Made by a program: the position numbers and the translations under genes
From: Cytobacillus citreus
Lineage (GTDB): Bacteria > Bacillota > Bacilli > Bacillales > Cytobacillaceae
Direction: 5' to 3'
DNA: 64,000 bases
Assembly (NCBI RefSeq): GCF_018343665.1
Contig: NZ_JAGYPM010000003.1
Span: 339,497-403,496 of the forward strand
The notes under the pieces: generated by a model
Databases searched by the model: none
Told to the model about the DNA's origin: nothing
The model's input: only the letters and a program-made list of their open reading frames with translations
Part shown: positions 18,989 through 29,563 of the stretch, piece after piece
Position numbering within the stretch: the stretch's first letter is position 1
Layout: each line of letters starts with the position of its first letter

Positions 18989-20410
18989 TTAAGAATGGAT
19001 TGCTTTACCTTCAACTGCTAATGCAGCCTCACCAATTGCTTCAGATAATGTTGGATGTGGATGGATCGTATGTGCCACTTCCCAAGGTGTTGCGTCAAGA
19101 ACTCGCGCAAGACCTGCTTCTGAAATCATATCTGTCACATGTGGTCCAATCATATGAACGCCAAGAATGTCGTTTGTTTCTTCGTCAGCAACAATTTTCA
19201 CGAAGCCGTCTGATTCACCAAAGACAAGAGCTTTTCCGATGGCACGGAATGAGAATTTACCTGTTTTAACTTTAAAGCCCTTCTCTTTTGCTTCGTCTTC
19301 AGTATACCCAACGCTTGCAGCTTCTGGTGCACTGTAAATACATTTTGAAACAAGTGAATAGTCAATTGGTGATGGATTTTGACCAGCAATATGTTCAACT
19401 GCCACAATTCCTTCATGAGAAGCCACGTGTGCAAGCTGAAGTCCGCCAATTACATCCCCGATTGCATAAATATGAGATTCTTTCGTTTGGAAAAACTCAT
19501 TTGTTACAATATAACCTTTTTCCACTTGGATATCTGTGTTTTCAATTCCGATTCCTTCTGTATTAGCTTGACGGCCAACAGATACAAGAATTTTTGCTGC
19601 TGTAAATTCTTTTTGCTCACCCTTAACTTCAGCAGAAATTGTTGCATTTCCTTTTGTTTGCTTAAGAGTTTCTGGAAGAACTTTAGCACTTGTAATAATA
19701 TTTATGCCTTTCTTCTTCATTAGGCGCTGCATTTCCTTAGAAATTTCTTTATCCTCTGTTGGGATAATACGGTCTGCATATTCAATTACCGTAACATCTG
19801 CCCCAAAGTCAGAAAGCATAGAAGCCCATTCGATTCCAATTACTCCACCACCAACGATGATAATTGAGTTTGGAATCTCTTCCATTGCAAGTGCTTCATC
19901 AGAAGTCATTACATTTCCGCCAATTTCTAAACCTGGCAAACTTCTAGGGCGAGAGCCTGTAGCTACGATGACATTCTTAGGAACAAGCATTGCATTTTCT
20001 TCACCGTTGTTCATTTCTACAGAAATAGTTCCAGGCAGTGGAGAGAAGATAGATGGTCCTAAAATACGACCAATTCCTTCAAAAACATCAATTTTCCCTT
20101 GCTTCATTAAATGCTGAACACCTTTATGAAGCTGGTCGACAATTTTCCCTTTACGCTCTTGAACTTTGCTAAAGTTAACTGTTACATCACTTGCTGAAAC
20201 ACCAAATTCTTCACTGCGTTTTGTTGTAGCGTAAACTTCTGCACTTCTTAGTAATGCTTTACTTGGAATACATCCTTTGTGTAAGCATGTGCCACCAAGT
20301 TTTCCTTTTTCGACTAGAGCTGTTTTTAAACCTAGCTGTGAAGCACGAATGGCCGCAACATATCCACCTGTTCCTCCACCTAGTATGACTAAATCGTATT
20401 CTTCTGCCAC
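18989..20410 (-). CDS. lpdV: Dihydrolipoamide dehydrogenase (E3) of the Bkd complex
   Basis: 473-residue FAD-dependent disulfide reductase. It has the N-terminal FAD motif VILGGGTGGYVAA, the redox-active disulfide GGTCLHKGCIPSK, the NAD motif IIVGGGVIGIEWAS, and the dimer-interface HPHPTLSE with catalytic His. It reoxidises lipoyl groups of BkdB with NAD+. Position between buk and bkdAA matches lpdV of B. subtilis. Confidence 0.94.
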   Translation of the reverse strand: MAEEYDLVILGGGTGGYVAAIRASQLGLKTALVEKGKLGGTCLHKGCIPSKALLRSAEVYATTKRSEEFGVSASDVTVNFSKVQERKGKIVDQLHKGVQHLMKQGKIDVFEGIGRILGPSIFSPLPGTISVEMNNGEENAMLVPKNVIVATGSRPRSLPGLEIGGNVMTSDEALAMEEIPNSIIIVGGGVIGIEWASMLSDFGADVTVIEYADRIIPTEDKEISKEMQRLMKKKGINIITSAKVLPETLKQTKGNATISAEVKGEQKEFTAAKILVSVGRQANTEGIGIENTDIQVEKGYIVTNEFFQTKESHIYAIGDVIGGLQLAHVASHEGIVAVEHIAGQNPSPIDYSLVSKCIYSAPEAASVGYTEDEAKEKGFKVKTGKFSFRAIGKALVFGESDGFVKIVADEETNDILGVHMIGPHVTDMISEAGLARVLDATPWEVAHTIHPHPTLSEAIGEAALAVEGKAIHS

Positions 20411-20422
20411 TTTATTTCCTCC

Positions 20423-21532
20423 TTACTGAACAATTGCTGCTTTATTTACATTACCTGGGTATTCTTTTTCATTTTCTTCACCACGAAGAACTCGAAGCGC
20501 TCCTTCTGCTAGAGCTTGTAATTCGTTTTCTCCAGGTTGGACGATTACATCTGCAATCCAATTAATACGGTCGCTAATTTCTTTAACAAAATCTTTACCG
20601 TAAGCAAGTCCGCCTGTAATAATAATGGCATCTACTTTTCCATTAAGTACAGCACTTGCAGCACCAATTTCTTTTGCCACTTGGTATGCCATTGCTGAAT
20701 AGACAAGCTTCGCATTTTCATCGCCGTCTTCAATCATTTTTTCAACTTTAACAGCATCGTTTGTACCTAGATAGCCAACAAGTCCGCCTTGTCCAACTAG
20801 CTTCTTCATCATTTCTTCACGGAAAAATTGACCGGAATAACATAATGAAACTAATTCACCCACTGGAACTGTACCAGCACGTTCTGGGCTGAAAGGGCCT
20901 TCTCCGTGTAAACCATTATTTACATCAATAACTTTTCCCTTAAGGTGGGCACCAACTGTAATACCTCCACCCATGTGAGTAATAATTAAGTTTAATTCTT
21001 CATATTTTTTGCCTAATTCTTTTGCTACTCTTCTTGCTACAGCTTTTTGATTTAAAGCATGAAAAATACTTATTCTTTCGATTAGAGAAAAACCGGAAAT
21101 GCGTGCAATTGGAGCTAATTCGTCAACAACAACCGGGTCAACGATATATGATGGGATATTTAATGCAGTAGCAATTTCATATGCTAAAATTCCACCAAGA
21201 TTTGACGCATGCTGTCCTGCAAAACCTTCTCGTAGATCCTTTAGCATGACATCATTTACTGCATATGTTCCGCCTTCAATCGGTCTTAATAAACCGCCTC
21301 GTCCGCATACGGCGCTTAGCTTAGAAACATTAAATCCTTCTTCATCTAATGTTTCAAGGATGACCTTTTTACGGAATTCGTACTGATCAATAATATTTTC
21401 GAATGAGTTGATGACATCTGTATCGTGGCGTAATGTTTTTTCTAAAATAGAAATATCATTATCGAATACTCCAATTTTCGTTGAAGTTGAGCCTGGGTTG
21501 ATAACGAGAATTCGATGGTCTTGTTCTAGCAC
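20423..21532 (-). CDS. buk: Branched-chain fatty acid kinase / butyrate kinase
   Basis: 369-residue ASKHA-fold kinase. The phosphate motif [13 protein letters not shown] is at the N-terminus, [11 protein letters not shown] is central, and ITGGLAYG is late in the chain. It converts acyl phosphates to the short branched acid plus ATP, or the reverse, acting after Ptb. The start is GTG at 21532, seven bases after GGAGG. It lies 12 bp upstream of lpdV. Confidence 0.93.
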   Translation of the reverse strand: MLEQDHRILVINPGSTSTKIGVFDNDISILEKTLRHDTDVINSFENIIDQYEFRKKVILETLDEEGFNVSKLSAVCGRGGLLRPIEGGTYAVNDVMLKDLREGFAGQHASNLGGILAYEIATALNIPSYIVDPVVVDELAPIARISGFSLIERISIFHALNQKAVARRVAKELGKKYEELNLIITHMGGGITVGAHLKGKVIDVNNGLHGEGPFSPERAGTVPVGELVSLCYSGQFFREEMMKKLVGQGGLVGYLGTNDAVKVEKMIEDGDENAKLVYSAMAYQVAKEIGAASAVLNGKVDAIIITGGLAYGKDFVKEISDRINWIADVIVQPGENELQALAEGALRVLRGEENEKEYPGNVNKAAIVQ

Positions 21533-21561
21533 AATTAAACCTCCATTAGAAAAGCGATTTT

Positions 21562-21598
21562 GCTCACCAAATTAGACGAAACATCTAATTCGGTGAGC
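21562..21598 (-). other. Long intercistronic stem-loop between bcd and buk
   Basis: GCTCACC..AATTAGA pairs with TCTAATT..GGTGAGC: 14 bp with one mismatch and a 7-base loop. There is no T-run on either strand, so simple termination is unlikely. It may stabilise or separate the bcd and buk parts of the transcript. Confidence 0.5.
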
Positions 21599-21668
21599 GA
21601 TTACTAGGTTATCCATTACTTCTATATGAGATTAAGTCACTGAATGCTCAGCACTTATTATTCAGTTA

Positions 21669-22766
21669 TTACTTATGACGGCTTAAAATATGGTGACCGT
21701 TTTGAAGGAATTGGCTGCGAGAATTACGCATTCTTTCAATTCTTTCTTCTACCATACGGTCAGCTGCAACATATGTTGGGATATTATCACGTTTTGAAAT
21801 TTCAACAACTTTTTCAATGCTTTGATAAAGTCCTTCAACTTTTTTCATTGCACGCTCAGCATTATATCCGTATAGTTCATCAGCTACGTTAATAACACCA
21901 CCAGCATTGATTACATAATCTGGTGCGTAAACGATTCCCATTTCATGGATTACATCACCATGACGCTCTTCTTTTAATTGGTTGTTAGCTGATCCAGCAA
22001 TCACTTTTGCTTTAAATTGTGGAATTGTATCGTCATTAACAGTCGCACCAAGAGCACATGGAGCGTAAATATCACATTCAACACCATAAATTTCGTCAGG
22101 GTCAACTGCTTTTGCACCGAAATCATTAACTGCACGTTGAACCGCTTCTTTATTAATGTCAGTTACGATTAATTGTGCGCCTTCTTCGTGTAAATGTTTA
22201 CATAGGTTGTATGCTACGTTACCTACACCTTGTACAGCAATAACTTTACCTTCTAATGAATCAGTTCCAAATGCAGCTTTAGCAGCAGCCTTCATACCAA
22301 CGTACACACCGTAAGCTGTAACAGGAGATGGATTACCTGAAGAACCGAATGCTGGTGAAATACCAGTTACATAATCAGTTTCTTCGTGGATTAGATCCAT
22401 ATCAGCAACAGTTGTACCAACATCTTCTGCTGTAATATAGCGTCCATTTAAGCCTTGGATGTAACGGCCAAATGCACGGAACATTTCTTCGTTTTTATCC
22501 TTTTTAGGATCGCCGATAATAACTGTTTTACCACCACCAAGGTTAAGACCAGCAGCAGCATTTTTATAAGTCATACCTTTTGCAAGACGTAATGCATCCT
22601 CAATAGCTGCCTCTTCTGAAGCATATGTCCACATACGAGTACCACCTAGTGCTGGCCCTAATGTAGTATCATGAATAGCAATAATTGCTTTTAAACCAGA
22701 TGTTTTATCTTGACAAAAAACCACTTGCTCATAATCATATTTTTCTAGATATTTGAAAATTTCCAT
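21669..22766 (-). CDS. bcd: Leucine (branched-chain amino acid) dehydrogenase
   Basis: 365-residue Glu/Leu/Phe/Val dehydrogenase. The catalytic Lys sits in [19 protein letters not shown], a glycine-rich NAD motif [15 protein letters not shown] follows at about 180, and EDVGT is present. It deaminates Leu, Ile and Val to the 2-oxoacids used by Bkd. The start ATG at 22766 follows AGGAGG at nine bases; an in-frame TTG at 22784 overlaps that site and is rejected. Confidence 0.94.
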   Translation of the reverse strand: MEIFKYLEKYDYEQVVFCQDKTSGLKAIIAIHDTTLGPALGGTRMWTYASEEAAIEDALRLAKGMTYKNAAAGLNLGGGKTVIIGDPKKDKNEEMFRAFGRYIQGLNGRYITAEDVGTTVADMDLIHEETDYVTGISPAFGSSGNPSPVTAYGVYVGMKAAAKAAFGTDSLEGKVIAVQGVGNVAYNLCKHLHEEGAQLIVTDINKEAVQRAVNDFGAKAVDPDEIYGVECDIYAPCALGATVNDDTIPQFKAKVIAGSANNQLKEERHGDVIHEMGIVYAPDYVINAGGVINVADELYGYNAERAMKKVEGLYQSIEKVVEISKRDNIPTYVAADRMVEERIERMRNSRSQFLQNGHHILSRHK

Positions 22767-22825
22767 TTGAATATTCCTCCTCAAAATTCTTATCGTATTT
22801 TAATTAAAACTGGCTATGTAGCCAA

Positions 22826-23725
22826 TTATTTAGCAGAACAAATTGCTAATGCTAAAGAATATAGTTTGCTTTCTGCAGAATCTGCTCTCGATGTTAGCAC
22901 AATCGGTGCTTTTGCTCCTGCAATAACAGCTCCAACTTTTGCTTTTGCAAAATAAATTAACGATTTATAAAGTGCATTACCAACTTCAATCGTTGGCACT
23001 AATAGAATGTCAGCTTGTCCAGCGACTTCGCTTTTTATTCCTTTATGTTCAGCAGCGATTTGAGACACGGCATTATCTAAAGCAAGTGGGCCATCAACAA
23101 TACAATTTGTTATTTGTCCACGCTTATTCATCACTGATAATGCTGCAGCATCAAGTGTTGCTTGCATAGCAGGATTTACAACCTCAACAGCAGCTATAGG
23201 AGCTACAAGTGGTTTATCAATGCCAATACTTCTCGCAATCCCAACTGAATTTTTGATAATTTGTGCCTTTTGATCTAAATCTGGTGCAATATTCATTGCT
23301 GCATCAGTAACAACGGTGAACCGATCATAGCCTGGCACTTCAAAAACAGCTACGTGGGATAAAACACTTCCAGCTCTCAAACCATATTCTTTGTTTAAAA
23401 CAGCCTTTAATATGGTAGCAGTCGGAACATTCCCCTTCATTAAGACATTTGCTTCATTCAACTTTACTGCTTTTACAGCATGCTCAGCAGCAGAACTGCT
23501 TGAGTTCGTATGAATGATTTGAATTTTTTCACTTGAAGCAAGACTACCGTGCTCTTCCATTATTTGAAGAATTTTTTCTTTATCTCCAAATAATAAGAAC
23601 TTTGCCAAGTTCCGTTTTACTGCTTCAGAAACGGCTTCAATGACTTCATGATCTTCTGCGGCAGCAACTGCTACAGTTTTTTCTTCATATTGGGTTGCTC
23701 TCTGTATAAGCGAATCCAATTCCAT
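22826..23725 (-). CDS. ptb: Phosphate butyryltransferase (branched-chain acyl-CoA)
   Basis: 299-residue phosphotransacylase (YqiS). The family stretch LMKGNVPTATILKAVLNKEYGLR and SHVAVFEVPGYDR are evident, as is VDGPLALDNA. It exchanges CoA for phosphate on isobutyryl-, isovaleryl- or butyryl-CoA, feeding Buk. It is the first gene of the bkd operon and lies right behind a sigma-54 promoter. Confidence 0.93.
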   Translation of the reverse strand: MELDSLIQRATQYEEKTVAVAAAEDHEVIEAVSEAVKRNLAKFLLFGDKEKILQIMEEHGSLASSEKIQIIHTNSSSSAAEHAVKAVKLNEANVLMKGNVPTATILKAVLNKEYGLRAGSVLSHVAVFEVPGYDRFTVVTDAAMNIAPDLDQKAQIIKNSVGIARSIGIDKPLVAPIAAVEVVNPAMQATLDAAALSVMNKRGQITNCIVDGPLALDNAVSQIAAEHKGIKSEVAGQADILLVPTIEVGNALYKSLIYFAKAKVGAVIAGAKAPIVLTSRADSAESKLYSLALAICSAK

Positions 23726-23776
23726 GTCTGTCTCAACCCCTTTTCAAAACGTGTTGCAACATTACACTATTTAAAA

Positions 23777-23793
23777 TGCAAGAAGTGTGCCAA
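23777..23793 (-). promoter_or_regulatory. Sigma-54 (SigL) promoter of the bkd operon
   Basis: On the minus strand TTGGCAC-N5-TTGCA is a perfect -24/-12 element, 52 bases before the ptb ATG. The activator gene bkdR is directly upstream. A sequence at 23807-23820 (TGAAAACGCTTTTT) partly resembles a CcpA cre site; this is only suggestive. Confidence 0.88.
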
Positions 23794-23861
23794 GTTGAAT
23801 CCTTAATGAAAACGCTTTTTTTACATCAATGACACATGAAAAAAATTGCGCATTATGAAAA

Positions 23862-25931
23862 TTATTGCACGCCATTATTTGCAATCCCGTATTTTTCGAG
23901 TTTATAGTATAAATTTCTTACAGATAGACCAAGAGACTTTGCTGTAACGGTTTTATTTCCATCTGTTTTTTCTAGCATTTGTAAAATCATTCTTTTTTCA
24001 TACTTTTCGACAAGTTGTGCTAATGTTTGTCCTTGTTCAAAATTCGTTGATATTGCATGAATTTGTGCATGACTTTCAGTCTTTACTAATTCTGGTACAT
24101 GATGGTCATTTAAAACATTTTCATTGTAGCTCATAAAAATAATAGCTCTGCCCAGAATATTATCTAATTCCCTTACATTTCCAGGCCAATCATACATCAT
24201 TAATTTCTTCAATGCTGTTTCAGAGATACTCTCAACATTCCGGCCATATTCTTGATTAATTTTCTGAATGAGCCGGCTGCACAGTAAAGGAATGTCTTCC
24301 TTTCTTTTTCTTAATGAAGGGATATGAATTGGCATCCTATTTAACCGATAATATAAGTCTTCCCTAAAAGTTCCGTTTGCAATTCCCTTTTCTAAATTTA
24401 CATTTGTTGCAGCTATTACCCTCACATTTATCTGAATCGGCTTTGTCCCACCAACACGTGTAATTTCTTTTTCTTGCAGGACCCTTAATAGTTTTGCTTG
24501 AGTATTAGCAGATAACTCGCCAATTTCATCTAAAAAAATACTTCCATTATTTGCTTCTTCAAAAAGTCCTCTTTTTCCTCCCCTTTTCGCACCTGAAAAG
24601 GCTCCTTCCTCGTAGCCAAAAAGCTCACTCTCTAGCAATGATTCTGATAATGCAGCACAATTTACTCGAATAAATTTGTTATATTTTCGATCACTGCCAT
24701 TATGAATTGCATGTGCAAAAAGCTCTTTACCTGTTCCTGATTCCCCTCTTAGCAATACTGTTGCAGGTGTTTTTGCACCTAAACGCGCTTGTTCAATTGC
24801 AATCGTCATTTCCTCTGACATTCCAATAATATCTTCAAACGAGTATTTTGCTTCAAGATTTCGAATGATTTGCCTTGCTCGATTTAATTCTCTATTTAAG
24901 GCTTCAATCTCTGAAACATCGTGAATAACCCCGACACTTCCCTTTATTTTTCCATCAACTATGACGGGAGCAACATTTACCACGACTTCTTTTTTCTTTG
25001 GTCCTACACGCATAGCCACTCCTCTTACTGCTCTACGCGTTTGCAGAACCTTCATATGCACACTCTCACCTTCTGAAATATCAGCGGTTGCTGGCATTCC
25101 TATTACTTTTTCCTCTGATAGACCAGTGATTCTAGAATAGGCAGGGTTAATCAAAAGACCTCTACCGTTTTCATCAACTACAGTAATGGCTTCGTCACTG
25201 GATTGGATAATAGCTTGAAGCATTGTTTGAATTTCTTTTAAATTGGTGATTTCCTCAGCAAGATTCATTACTTCTGTCATATCTCGAAAAACAGAAAACG
25301 CCCCAATAAGTTCGCCATTTTCATCAACCATTGGAATTCTTGTCGTAATGACCTTTAAGCCATTATCTAAAATAAGCTCCTGATTTGCCTCAATCCTCCT
25401 TGTTTCTAATACCCTTTGTAAGTGACTTTTGGATATCACATCGAGAATATGCTTACCAAGTGCTTCCTTTCTTTTTGTTCCAATCATCTTTTCAGCACTT
25501 TTGTTAATTAGAATAATTTCGAAATCCTTATTGATCCCAACCATTCCATCGCCCGTTGAGTTAAAAATTAAATCATGTTTAAATTTTTCATTTTGAATAC
25601 GTGAAATTAAATCCTCTTTTTCCTCAATCAGCTTAGCTATTAAAAATGCTACACTTCCTGGAATTAATACTGAGTTTTTCCTTTTTGCTTCCCTAAGTTC
25701 AAGAAAAACATCTTGATTTCCAGTTACCTCTATAATGATATCAATGTCATTGTTAATAAATTTTCTCCAGTCTGTTCCTGTAGGAATATCTTCTTCCTTT
25801 GCCATAAATATGCCCGATGCATTCGGATTACTGTCGACAACAGCGATCACTTTTAACATTGCTGTCTCTTTCATTATTCTTAAGATCGCCGTACCACCTT
25901 TACCTGCACCAACAATCATAACTGTTTGCAT
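23862..25931 (-). CDS. bkdR: Sigma-54-dependent activator BkdR
   Basis: 689-residue enhancer-binding protein. An N-terminal Rossmann-like ligand region ([13 protein letters not shown]) is followed by two PAS domains (about 115-215 and 235-335), the AAA+ domain (Walker A GESGTGKE; sigma-54 contact loop GAFSGA, a known variant of GAFTGA; Walker [11 protein letters not shown]), and a C-terminal Fis-type helix-turn-helix ([22 protein letters not shown]). It should activate the promoter at 23777 in response to branched-chain amino acids or their acyl-CoAs. Confidence 0.94.
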   Translation of the reverse strand: MQTVMIVGAGKGGTAILRIMKETAMLKVIAVVDSNPNASGIFMAKEEDIPTGTDWRKFINNDIDIIIEVTGNQDVFLELREAKRKNSVLIPGSVAFLIAKLIEEKEDLISRIQNEKFKHDLIFNSTGDGMVGINKDFEIILINKSAEKMIGTKRKEALGKHILDVISKSHLQRVLETRRIEANQELILDNGLKVITTRIPMVDENGELIGAFSVFRDMTEVMNLAEEITNLKEIQTMLQAIIQSSDEAITVVDENGRGLLINPAYSRITGLSEEKVIGMPATADISEGESVHMKVLQTRRAVRGVAMRVGPKKKEVVVNVAPVIVDGKIKGSVGVIHDVSEIEALNRELNRARQIIRNLEAKYSFEDIIGMSEEMTIAIEQARLGAKTPATVLLRGESGTGKELFAHAIHNGSDRKYNKFIRVNCAALSESLLESELFGYEEGAFSGAKRGGKRGLFEEANNGSIFLDEIGELSANTQAKLLRVLQEKEITRVGGTKPIQINVRVIAATNVNLEKGIANGTFREDLYYRLNRMPIHIPSLRKRKEDIPLLCSRLIQKINQEYGRNVESISETALKKLMMYDWPGNVRELDNILGRAIIFMSYNENVLNDHHVPELVKTESHAQIHAISTNFEQGQTLAQLVEKYEKRMILQMLEKTDGNKTVTAKSLGLSVRNLYYKLEKYGIANNGVQ

Positions 25932-26095
25932 ACGTTGTATACCTCTTTTGTTTGAAATTTATTTCATGAATTTCCTATCTTTTATGCAAATTATTTCATA
26001 TAGTTATATTTTATACATAATTATATGGCTTGACAAATTTCCTTATTGATTTATTATTTTTTATGAATGCAATTATTGAACGAAGGGAATCTCCT

Positions 26096-26332
26096 ATGGT
26101 TAGAATTATTGCTTTACTGATACTACTAATACCCGGTTTTTTGGCTGTATATGGAATAAAATTAATGAGGGATATGGTGTTTGGCAATTTACTAAGTCCA
26201 TTCCCATTCTTATGGCTTCAATTTCTTACTGGGCTTCTTCTATTTCTAATTGGTCTTGGCTTTGTGGCTGGCTTTATCCTCTACCGTGATCGAAAAAGAA
26301 ATAAAGTACAAGTACGTTTTCAAAGAAAATAA
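26096..26332 (+). CDS. yqzF: YqzF-like small membrane protein (DUF2627)
   Basis: 78-residue protein with two hydrophobic helices (about 2-22 and 40-62) and a basic C-terminal tail. It starts MVRIIALLILLIPGFLAVYG, matching the DUF2627 family. The start ATG at 26096 follows AAGGGA. It is divergent from bkdR and convergent with yqiK, as in B. subtilis. Function unknown. Confidence 0.8.
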   Translation: MVRIIALLILLIPGFLAVYGIKLMRDMVFGNLLSPFPFLWLQFLTGLLLFLIGLGFVAGFILYRDRKRNKVQVRFQRK

Positions 26333-26397
26333 AAAAGCATGGCAAAATTAAAATGCACCCGAAGTAAAGGTCATTTTAAAACGCCATGCTTTTTTTA
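26331..26397. terminator. Shared bidirectional terminator of yqzF and yqiK
   Basis: A 13-bp stem (AAAAAAGCATGGC against GCCATGCTTTTTT) has a long loop that itself folds. A- and T-runs flank it, and it lies between the two convergent stop codons. Confidence 0.8.
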
Positions 26398-26410
26398 TTC
26401 AATATAATGT

Positions 26411-27139
26411 TTAACAATACTGCTCTCTAATTTTTATTGCTTTTACAGGGTCGTCCGTTATAAACGCTGAACATCTTGCAGCAAATAATCGGTGCATCGT
26501 ATTTTCCTTATTTACTGTATAAGGCCTAACAGCAATTCCGTATTCCATAGAAACCTTAATTAATTCCGTTTTGGCAATTGTATATTTTGGATGGATGCTT
26601 TTTGCTCCAATTGATTCTGCATATATCCACGGCATATAAAGACCTTCTGAAAACAATGGTGCTGTCTCTATTTCAGGAGCCATTCTGTAACACTTTACAA
26701 TACTATAATGGTTAAATGAAGAAAGAATAACACGATCAGTCATGTTGTAGAAACGGACTAGAGCTATTACTTTTTCCTCCATGCCTTCATATGGAAAAAC
26801 ACCATTTTTTAGTTCGATATTACAAATAATATGGTTCGTTTTCATCCATTCCAAAACTTCAAATAATGAAGGAATGGGTTCTTTTTTTAGAAATGTTTTT
26901 TTTTGATAACTCGCGTCTAGCTTTCTTAACTCTTTAAATGTAAAATCTTTTACGAAGCCCTTCCCATTCGTTGTCCTATCTACTTTTTCATCATGGATGA
27001 CTACGATTTCACCATCATTTGTTAGTTGAACGTCTAGTTCGATCCCATCAGAACCAGCGTATTCAGCTTCTTTAAAAGCTATCATGGTGTTTTCAGGGAA
27101 AAGGTGCGAGTAGCCTCTATGTGCAAAAATAAGTGTCAT
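26411..27139 (-). CDS. yqiK: Glycerophosphodiester phosphodiesterase
   Basis: 242-residue GDPD-family TIM barrel. Catalytic motifs are IFAHRGYSHLFPENT (His-Arg near residue 7) and DGIELDVQLTNDGEIVVIHDE (metal-binding Glu-Asp and second His). There is no signal peptide, so it is cytosolic. It releases glycerol-3-phosphate from phosphodiesters of deacylated lipids. It is a neighbour of spo0A in the host order. Confidence 0.9.
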   Translation of the reverse strand: MTLIFAHRGYSHLFPENTMIAFKEAEYAGSDGIELDVQLTNDGEIVVIHDEKVDRTTNGKGFVKDFTFKELRKLDASYQKKTFLKKEPIPSLFEVLEWMKTNHIICNIELKNGVFPYEGMEEKVIALVRFYNMTDRVILSSFNHYSIVKCYRMAPEIETAPLFSEGLYMPWIYAESIGAKSIHPKYTIAKTELIKVSMEYGIAVRPYTVNKENTMHRLFAARCSAFITDDPVKAIKIREQYC

Positions 27140-27174
27140 AAAATCAACCCTTTTTTAATGAATTGGATGATAAA

Positions 27175-27321
27175 ATGATGAAACATTTACAAATTTCACC
27201 AGAAACAGCCATAAAGCTTGCAGAAAAATTAAAGCTTCCTATTGAGCAAATCATGCATATGCCTCAGCATATTTTGCTTCAAAAAATGATGGAACTAGAT
27301 AAAAAAGAAAAACAAGATTAA
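27175..27321 (+). CDS. yycC: YycC-like small protein
   Basis: 48-residue basic, helical protein. The segment LQISPETAIKLAEKLKL...MHMPQHILLQKMMELDKK matches the YycC family as I recall it. The start is one of two adjacent ATGs at 27175/27178, with a weak ribosome site. It is divergent from yqiK and convergent with the spo0A remnant. Function unknown. Confidence 0.72.
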   Translation: MMKHLQISPETAIKLAEKLKLPIEQIMHMPQHILLQKMMELDKKEKQD

Positions 27322-27324
27322 TCC

Positions 27325-27353
27325 ATAAAAAAGCGCTCCCAATTTGAGAACGC
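27325..27353 (-). terminator. Native spo0A terminator, now separated from spo0A
   Basis: An 8-bp stem (GCGTTCTC/GGGAGCGC, with G.U pairs) is followed by Ts on the minus strand, 38 bases past the stop codon in the left spo0A remnant. It would have ended spo0A transcripts before prophage insertion. Confidence 0.75.
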
Positions 27354-27378
27354 AGATTATGAGATATGGTTAAAATGA

Positions 27379-27483
27379 TTTCTAACTCTTTCAAGAAGCT
27401 TTATGTTCCAACCTTAATTTATCAGCGACCATCGCAATAAATTCACTATTCGTTGGCTTTGCTTTTGACATACTCACTGTATA
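27379..27483. repeat. Left attachment site: 105-bp duplication of the spo0A 3' end
   Basis: Identical over 105 bases to 63733-63837. It contains the last 31 spo0A codons with the TGA at 27391-27393, plus 12 bases of the 3' flank. Left of it is the native spo0A terminator; right of it is phage DNA. The open frame continues a few codons into phage DNA without a start. Confidence 0.93.
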
Positions 27484-27884
27484 GAACGTTGGTATATAAG
27501 GGTTTGATGGACTTGTATAATAATTAAAATTAAGAAGTTTATCGGTTTGTATTTAGTTTATTTATTGGTCAATTGCATAAGATGTTATTACCATTTTAAC
27601 CACAGTACCTGATCATTATCAAGAGTTTTCTGTATATAATAGAAGAAATAATTTAATATTATTATTCCTCAACCTCTACTCCACAATATCCTCAAACTGT
27701 ATCATTTGTAGGGAGTTGCAAATTTGTAATACCCTGTCTCCCAAATTTGAGGGTTAGCTTCTGAACAATTCACAACTTACTTCTGAACCCCCATTTAAAG
27801 TGGGAGGATCAAATTTTGTTCACCTTGTGAAACAAGTTCTGAATCATTCGGATTATATTCGATATCTCTTATAATATGATGTCA
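27484..27884. other. Non-coding phage left end
   Basis: 400 AT-rich bases next to the left att site with no ORF carrying a ribosome site. Short imperfect palindromes (ACCCT...AGGGT, 27742-27769) and a repeated CTTCTGAAC (27769 and 27791) are present. Integrase arm sites could lie here; none is identified. Confidence 0.4.
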
Positions 27885-27912
27885 AATAAAAATCCCTCTA
27901 ATAAAGAGGGAA
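27885..27912 (-). terminator. Terminator after the secreted cargo gene
   Basis: Stem TCCCTCT/AGAGGGA with a 5-base loop, followed by a T-rich tract on the minus strand. Confidence 0.75.
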
Positions 27913-27928
27913 AAGATAATCATTTTTC

Positions 27929-29014
27929 TTACTGTCCTATTCGATATGGCTCTTTCAATGGTTCTGGAAATTTAAAGGTCAAAGTATGATTTTGTTTATC
28001 GTAAGTATAGCTAACATCTAAATCTAAAATACTTGTAAAATCTTCAATTGAATATGGATTTAATACATCCCAATTGTAATAACCTTGTCTACTTCTCTTA
28101 TCTTCAATAATTAATTCTTTATTGTTTTTAGGATTTAATAGTTTATAAACAATATAATAGGGAGAATCTAAACTTGAATTGTCAATGTATTTCCTCTCAT
28201 CTGTAAAGATAGTTCCTCTGCCCCACGTTATACCTTTAAAATCTTCGGGTAGATTTTTTGATTCGAAATCATAAAAACCAATTGCAACAGATTGCACATC
28301 TTCTATAACTCGTTTATTTAAATACAGTTTACCTTCAAAGGTAAAATGCTTAAACATTGTGTATTCTCCAAATTTATCATTATTTGAATAAAGAGTTCTT
28401 TGCCCATCACTAAATTCAAAAATTATACGTTTGAATTGAATTTCAGGCATTTCAAAAAGTTTTTTGTATTTATCTTCTAATTCGAATTTTCCTTGCTTAC
28501 CTTGAGGAAACTTAATAAGCTTTTCATTTATTGAATTGCTCCTAGTTGCAAAATCTTTTTGAGAAATTCCACTCTTAATATCCTTGATAAGACTGTCCAT
28601 TTCTGCATTTAGTAAGGAATATTCCTTATCAATATTTTCTTTTGGTTTATCTGGTTGAGTAGTCTTACCTTCTAATAATGCTAATTTTGTCTTGGATGGA
28701 GTCTCATACTTAACTCCTACTTCGTTCTTTTGAACAAATAGTCCTCCACCTAAACCATATAAGCCACCAAATTTGTTTTGATAAGAGTAAACTCTAAATT
28801 CCTCACCTTTATGCGCTCTTTTGACTACTGATGATATGTTTCCTTTATCATCTAGCTTAACAACTGGCGTTTCTCTTAGAATCGTTACCTTTCCAATCTG
28901 CCCCTGTTTTAGTTCCGTTTTTCCCCACATTACCTTTGCTGATGCATCACTTGTTGAAAACAAAAACATAAATAAAGCAACAAAACTTAAAACTAACACT
29001 TTCCTGATTCTCAT
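27929..29014 (-). CDS. Secreted protein with SH3-like N-terminal region (phage cargo)
   Basis: 361-residue protein with a clear signal peptide (basic MRIRK, hydrophobic core, SDASA cleavage region near residue 26). Residues 35-100 look like a bacterial SH3 fold (KVTILRETPV...GEEFRVYSYQNKFGGLYGLGGGLFV). A charged helix (about 115-175) and a beta-rich C-terminal half follow, without recognised catalytic motifs. It lies beyond the lysis genes near the left att site, a typical place for lysogenic-conversion genes. Its own terminator suggests expression from the prophage. I do not recognise the C-terminal family. Confidence 0.7.
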   Translation of the reverse strand: MRIRKVLVLSFVALFMFLFSTSDASAKVMWGKTELKQGQIGKVTILRETPVVKLDDKGNISSVVKRAHKGEEFRVYSYQNKFGGLYGLGGGLFVQKNEVGVKYETPSKTKLALLEGKTTQPDKPKENIDKEYSLLNAEMDSLIKDIKSGISQKDFATRSNSINEKLIKFPQGKQGKFELEDKYKKLFEMPEIQFKRIIFEFSDGQRTLYSNNDKFGEYTMFKHFTFEGKLYLNKRVIEDVQSVAIGFYDFESKNLPEDFKGITWGRGTIFTDERKYIDNSSLDSPYYIVYKLLNPKNNKELIIEDKRSRQGYYNWDVLNPYSIEDFTSILDLDVSYTYDKQNHTLTFKFPEPLKEPYRIGQ

Positions 29015-29120
29015 TTACTATTCCTCCTGTTTTATGTAGTGCAAATATACCATTCTATAAATGTTAAATATATCCTCTTTTTATAGAATATATTATAATT
29101 TGTACAAGGAGGGCAAAATC

Positions 29121-29498
29121 ATGGAAGAACATGTATTTTTGGAAAATGATGATATTTTAATAACCAGTACTAGATTAGTTGTAGGGAACAAAACCATTGC
29201 TATAAGTTCTGTTTGCTCAGTAGAATTGGATCGAGAGGAAATAAAACCACCTTGGATTGGCATTGCCTTTACATTAATCGGACTAATAATGATTTTTCTG
29301 CTTAATCCCCCATCTATAGGATGGATAATCACCTTCTTAGGTGTCTTAATAATTATAATTGTGTTATTCAGAAATAGAAAAGAAGCTGTAATCATTGAGT
29401 TGTTATCAGGGGAAAACGAATATATTTCTAATGAAAAAATCGAAAATCTCCAATCTGTGTTTACAGCGATAAATGATGTGATAATTTTTAGAGGATAA
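29121..29498 (+). CDS. Small membrane protein, DUF6232-like
   Basis: 125-residue protein. A short beta-rich N-terminus (about 1-42) precedes two adjacent hydrophobic helices (about 48-66 and 70-88), then a cytosolic beta-alpha tail. This layout fits the DUF6232 family. The start ATG at 29121 follows AAGGAGG at about eight bases; a longer frame to 29061 has no ribosome site. It is divergent from the secreted cargo gene. Function unknown; probable lysogenic cargo. Confidence 0.6.
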   Translation: MEEHVFLENDDILITSTRLVVGNKTIAISSVCSVELDREEIKPPWIGIAFTLIGLIMIFLLNPPSIGWIITFLGVLIIIIVLFRNRKEAVIIELLSGENEYISNEKIENLQSVFTAINDVIIFRG

Positions 29499-29563
29499 TT
29501 ATGATTGAATCTTTAGTTTTTAATATTCGTAGTATACAAAGATGATGATTAAGGGGAAAACGA

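Noticed and set aside
29093..29395. Minus-strand 100-codon frame opposite the DUF6232-like gene
   Set aside because: No ribosome site, and it overlaps a well-supported plus-strand gene.
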